From Alphaproteobacteria bacterium (GTDB taxonomy: Bacteria > Pseudomonadota > Alphaproteobacteria > Micavibrionales > UBA2020), in NCBI GenBank assembly GCA_023136145.1, contig JAGLRU010000008.1, forward strand, positions 1-9,133: a DNA stretch of 9,133 bases, read 5' to 3'. The notes beneath the pieces are model-generated. The model had not been told where the DNA came from. It made no database searches and was given only the letters and a program-made list of their open reading frames with translations. Position 1 is the stretch's first letter. Every line of letters starts with the position of its first letter. The translations under genes and the position numbers were made by a program. Positions 7,801-9,133 of the stretch are shown one piece after another.

Positions 7801-7824
7801 CTCTATTCTAATTGCCGGCTGCAT
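4807..7824 (-). CDS. purL: Phosphoribosylformylglycinamidine synthase, ~1000-residue PurL with fused PurS-like N-terminus
   Basis: It makes FGAM from FGAR, ATP and ammonia supplied by PurQ. At 1005 residues it is between the small PurL (~740, needs separate PurS and PurQ) and the large single-chain enzyme (~1300, glutaminase fused). Residues 1-75 and 86-160 look like two PurS-like repeats, the second with EISFRPGVTDNPAR (90-103). A linker follows, then QSWSEHCKHKIF (244-255) with catalytic H249. Next is the first AIR-synthase-like half: KVETHNSPSALDPYGGALTG (317-336), GMGARPIANTD (348-358), GGAIGADGIHGATFSS (455-470) and DNGAGGLSSSVGEM (511-524). The second half has YSDGVSDAGV (690-699), DEAVRNVVASGGDP (737-750), LVSGKDSMKND (798-808) and SMHDVSEGGL (904-913). 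No C-terminal amidotransferase follows. The ATG at 7824 has AAAGGA at 7837-7832, 7 nt upstream and inside purN; the genes overlap by 17 nt. No separate purS is in the window. Confidence 0.95.
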   Translation of the reverse strand: MQPAIRIELESEITNHRLEKWAEEARTWLGVQVESIEEVQVYKIQPHHAANDGEIISKMHNVFVDPTLQTLHTKDGKYTFNGRQPSFVAEISFRPGVTDNPARSAAEAFSLVGIDADVASGSLYFMFGDIDKKGAEKIAQELFSNTLIQKAEVWAADNFYKMDRFDSIALPKVELSSTPQIMEVSLDLDDTGLEALSKNRCLALTVDELKHIRDYYSKPDIQVSRKSKKLPINPTDVEIEILAQSWSEHCKHKIFSAKIDYQDASGEKQTIDSLYRTYIKGATSEIEKERKLDWLISVFSDNAGIVRFDEKIDLCIKVETHNSPSALDPYGGALTGILGVNRDILGCGMGARPIANTDVFCFAPPDMPKTGEEKYMPDGPKSPRRVLEGVHRGVENGGNKSGIPTINGAFFFDRDYAGKPLVFVGTVGAMPHTLPDGRPSSAKELSSGDRIMMVGGAIGADGIHGATFSSLELNDDAPATAVQIGDPLTQKRVTDFLLEARDLGLYSTLTDNGAGGLSSSVGEMAIISNGASLDLALCPVKYPGLSAWELMVSESQERMTFAVPPSHAASFLNLAKKHGVDATDIGDFNNSGKLTVFYDGKLAAELELKFMHDSLPQMELTAEWTGSKHRSAWSPTTALNEAKEPLPANIESILIKLLSSPNITSKEKWVRSYDHEVQAATHQKPFIGKYSDGVSDAGVIWLYPHGGDKDNGIAIGCGLAPRLSLIDPYLMAQFAVDEAVRNVVASGGDPDMCCLLDNFCWPDPVVSAKNPEGAYKLGQLVRACRGLYDICKDYGTPLVSGKDSMKNDFRGADRRGQEIAISVLPTLLITAMSRVPMGTTVGSDFKDKGDLIYLLGKSGAQGLDGSEFSCYFETESMAPSIDSNKNMMLYRKLHIALKQSLVKSMHDVSEGGLLVAFVESMIGGRLGAELFMDNNEKDFVDACFNEAPGRFIVSIALKQQAAFEEALSGCDILKIGCVTEDAQISFKGSHSIPLKILVQAWQKGF

Positions 7825-8446
7825 TTATTCTTCCTTTAGACAATTGTTCAAGAAATTCCCTGTAAACCTCGTATTCGAGTGCTAATCCTCGTGCCTTGAA
7901 ATCTTCGAAGCTTTCGTCGGGAATGCGTGTGAATTTCTTCTGCGCTATTATTGATCCAGTATCGACACCTGCATCAACAAAATGCAGCGTTACTCCTGAT
8001 TCCTTTACTTTCGCGTCATAAGCTCTCTGATAGCTGTCTTTCCCCGGAAACGCGGGTAGGAGCGAAGGGTGGATGTTGACAACACGGTTAATTTTCAACA
8101 CTTGATCTGCAAAGCGGGAAAGAAAATCAACACTGATAATACGCATATATCCTGCAAGAAAAATCCAATCAATGTTATAGGAAGAAAGAACGTCTAAGAC
8201 TTTTTTTTCCTGTATAGCGCGGGCAGACAAAGCTGTGTCATTATCCACCCGCATAACTGGAATAACAGAGCAGGGAACGCCGAGTTTTTCGGCTTTGCTT
8301 ATAATTCCAGCTTTCGGTTGATCGCAGATTATGACCGGAATTTCTATTGTTTCTGCATGTTTTTGGCAGAAGCTGACAATATTCTCTGCGTTTGAGCCGT
8401 TACCAGATGCCAGAACTGCTCCACGAATTTTTCTATCATTATTCAC
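7808..8446 (-). CDS. purN: Phosphoribosylglycinamide formyltransferase (10-formyl-THF dependent)
   Basis: It formylates GAR to FGAR with 10-formyl-tetrahydrofolate, between PurD and PurL. The 212-residue product shows RGAVLASGNGSNAENI (8-23, phosphate-binding loop), FLAGYMRII (96-104), the catalytic stretch NIHPSLLPAFPGK (N124, H126) and HFVDAGVDTGSII (D162). This is the complete Asn-His-Asp set of the family, whose usual length is near 200. I place the start at the GTG (8446-8444), which overlaps the end of purD by 8 nt. The open frame runs upstream to 8536, but those 30 codons lie inside purD and precede the conserved fold. A TTG at 8449 is an alternative. No strong ribosome binding site precedes the GTG, so initiation probably depends on ribosomes finishing purD. 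The gene overlaps purL by 17 nt downstream. Confidence 0.93.
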   Translation of the reverse strand: MNNDRKIRGAVLASGNGSNAENIVSFCQKHAETIEIPVIICDQPKAGIISKAEKLGVPCSVIPVMRVDNDTALSARAIQEKKVLDVLSSYNIDWIFLAGYMRIISVDFLSRFADQVLKINRVVNIHPSLLPAFPGKDSYQRAYDAKVKESGVTLHFVDAGVDTGSIIAQKKFTRIPDESFEDFKARGLALEYEVYREFLEQLSKGRINAAGN

Positions 8447-9133
8447 CAATGTCTTTACGCCAGTACGCTCCCTCAAAGCGAATGTCTTCGATGGCTTTAT
8501 AAGCCTGTGCACGGGCTTCTTCCATTGTTTCTCCAAGGCCGGTTACACCAAGCACGCGCCCGCCGCTATTGACCCAGCATTTGTCCTGTTTTTTAGCCCC
8601 GGCTACAAAAAGAAGTGTGTCGTCATCCGCTTTCTGATCCGGTAGTTTTTCAGGCAAATTGATCTTGGTACCAAGACGCATACTATTTCCAATAATTTCA
8701 GGATAGCCTTCAGAAGTCATTATAATATGCACAGATTCTTTCTTGGAAATGGATGGAGTTTCCACGCCGTGAAGAGTTCCGCGGGCGGCGCGACTTAGCA
8801 GCGGCACAATATCATCCTGTATAAGCGGAAGAAGAGCTTGTGTTTCAGGGTCTCCAAAACGAGTATTGTATTCCAGAACATTTACATCCTCACCGTCGAT
8901 CATCAGCCCCGCAAAAAGAATTCCTTTAAAAGGTGTACCGCGTGTCAACATACCCTCGATAGTACGCTTAAAAACATTTTCGTTGATAAATTGCCGAACT
9001 CCCGGAGATGGCCATTCTTTAGGTACATAGCCTCCCATGCCTCCGGTATTGGGACCATTATTACCATCATTAAGGCGTTTATAATCATAAACATAACCAA
9101 TAGGTAAGAAGACTTCTCCATCACAAATAGCAA
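8439..9133 (-). CDS. purD: Phosphoribosylamine-glycine ligase (GAR synthetase), C-terminal part, 5' end cut by window edge
   Basis: It joins phosphoribosylamine and glycine with ATP hydrolysis to give GAR. About 230 C-terminal residues are visible of the ~425 typical for the family, reading AICDGEVFLP at the window edge. They contain the ATP-grasp C-terminal half: DYKRLNDGNNGPNTGGMGGY, FKGILFAGLM, and the metal-binding stretch NVLEYNTRFGDPETQALLPL. The PurD C-terminal domain follows and ends FEGAYWRKDIGE. The frame runs unbroken from the edge to the TAA at 8441-8439; the ATG at 9038 is internal, since the conserved GPNTGG lies before it in the same frame. It is the first visible gene of the operon. 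Its start, any leader or regulatory element and the operon promoter lie outside the window. Confidence 0.95.
   Translation of the reverse strand, partial: AICDGEVFLPIGYVYDYKRLNDGNNGPNTGGMGGYVPKEWPSPGVRQFINENVFKRTIEGMLTRGTPFKGILFAGLMIDGEDVNVLEYNTRFGDPETQALLPLIQDDIVPLLSRAARGTLHGVETPSISKKESVHIIMTSEGYPEIIGNSMRLGTKINLPEKLPDQKADDDTLLFVAGAKKQDKCWVNSGGRVLGVTGLGETMEEARAQAYKAIEDIRFEGAYWRKDIGE

Noticed and set aside
8447..8536. ATG-started N-terminal extension of purN
   Set aside because: It lies wholly inside the conserved end of purD and adds residues not expected in the family; the fold starts after the GTG.
8945..9133. Separate 62-codon leftward frame at the window edge
   Set aside because: Out-of-frame shadow of purD; the correct frame through 9039-9133 reads AICDGEVFLP to GPNTGG and joins the purD C-terminus without a break.

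Overview
The window holds the downstream part of a leftward-transcribed purine biosynthesis operon, followed across a non-coding gap by the start of a leftward surface-polysaccharide gene. In transcription order (right to left) the purine genes are purD (5' end outside the window), purN, purL, purQ, purH and purM. They cover GAR synthesis, GAR formylation, FGAM synthesis (two polypeptides), AIR synthesis and the last two steps to IMP. All five junctions are an overlap or a gap of 14 nt or less, and the ribosome binding sites of purL, purQ, purH and purM lie at least partly within the end of the preceding gene. This points to one tightly coupled polycistronic mRNA. Its promoter and the purF, purE, purK, purC and purB functions are not in the window.

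Left of purM (795-1429) is about 635 nt with no supportable gene. It contains an AT-rich stretch, a 125-bp composite palindromic element whose two arms are diverged inverted copies each carrying a GC-rich hairpin, and a perfect 10-bp hairpin with a T-rich tail oriented as a leftward intrinsic terminator. No good terminator lies directly after purM, so the operon's 3' UTR may run through the palindromic element to this hairpin. Left of it, 1-794 encodes the N-terminal 264 residues of a nucleotide-sugar dehydrogenase of the WbpA type (UDP-GlcNAc to UDP-GlcNAcA), a precursor enzyme for O-antigen or capsule.

The polysaccharide gene suggests a Gram-negative bacterium, and the DNA is moderately AT-rich. 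PurL is the ~1000-residue form with PurS-like N-terminal repeats and a separate PurQ, and PurH carries the KTLSF variant motif. From memory these forms occur in deltaproteobacterial-type (Desulfobacterota, Bdellovibrionota) and some other lineages. GC-rich palindromic repeats resembling the one here are also common in some alphaproteobacteria. I cannot name the taxon. Most of the window is ordinary core metabolism; the least explained parts are the palindromic element, the isolated terminator, and the variant PurL and PurH motifs.
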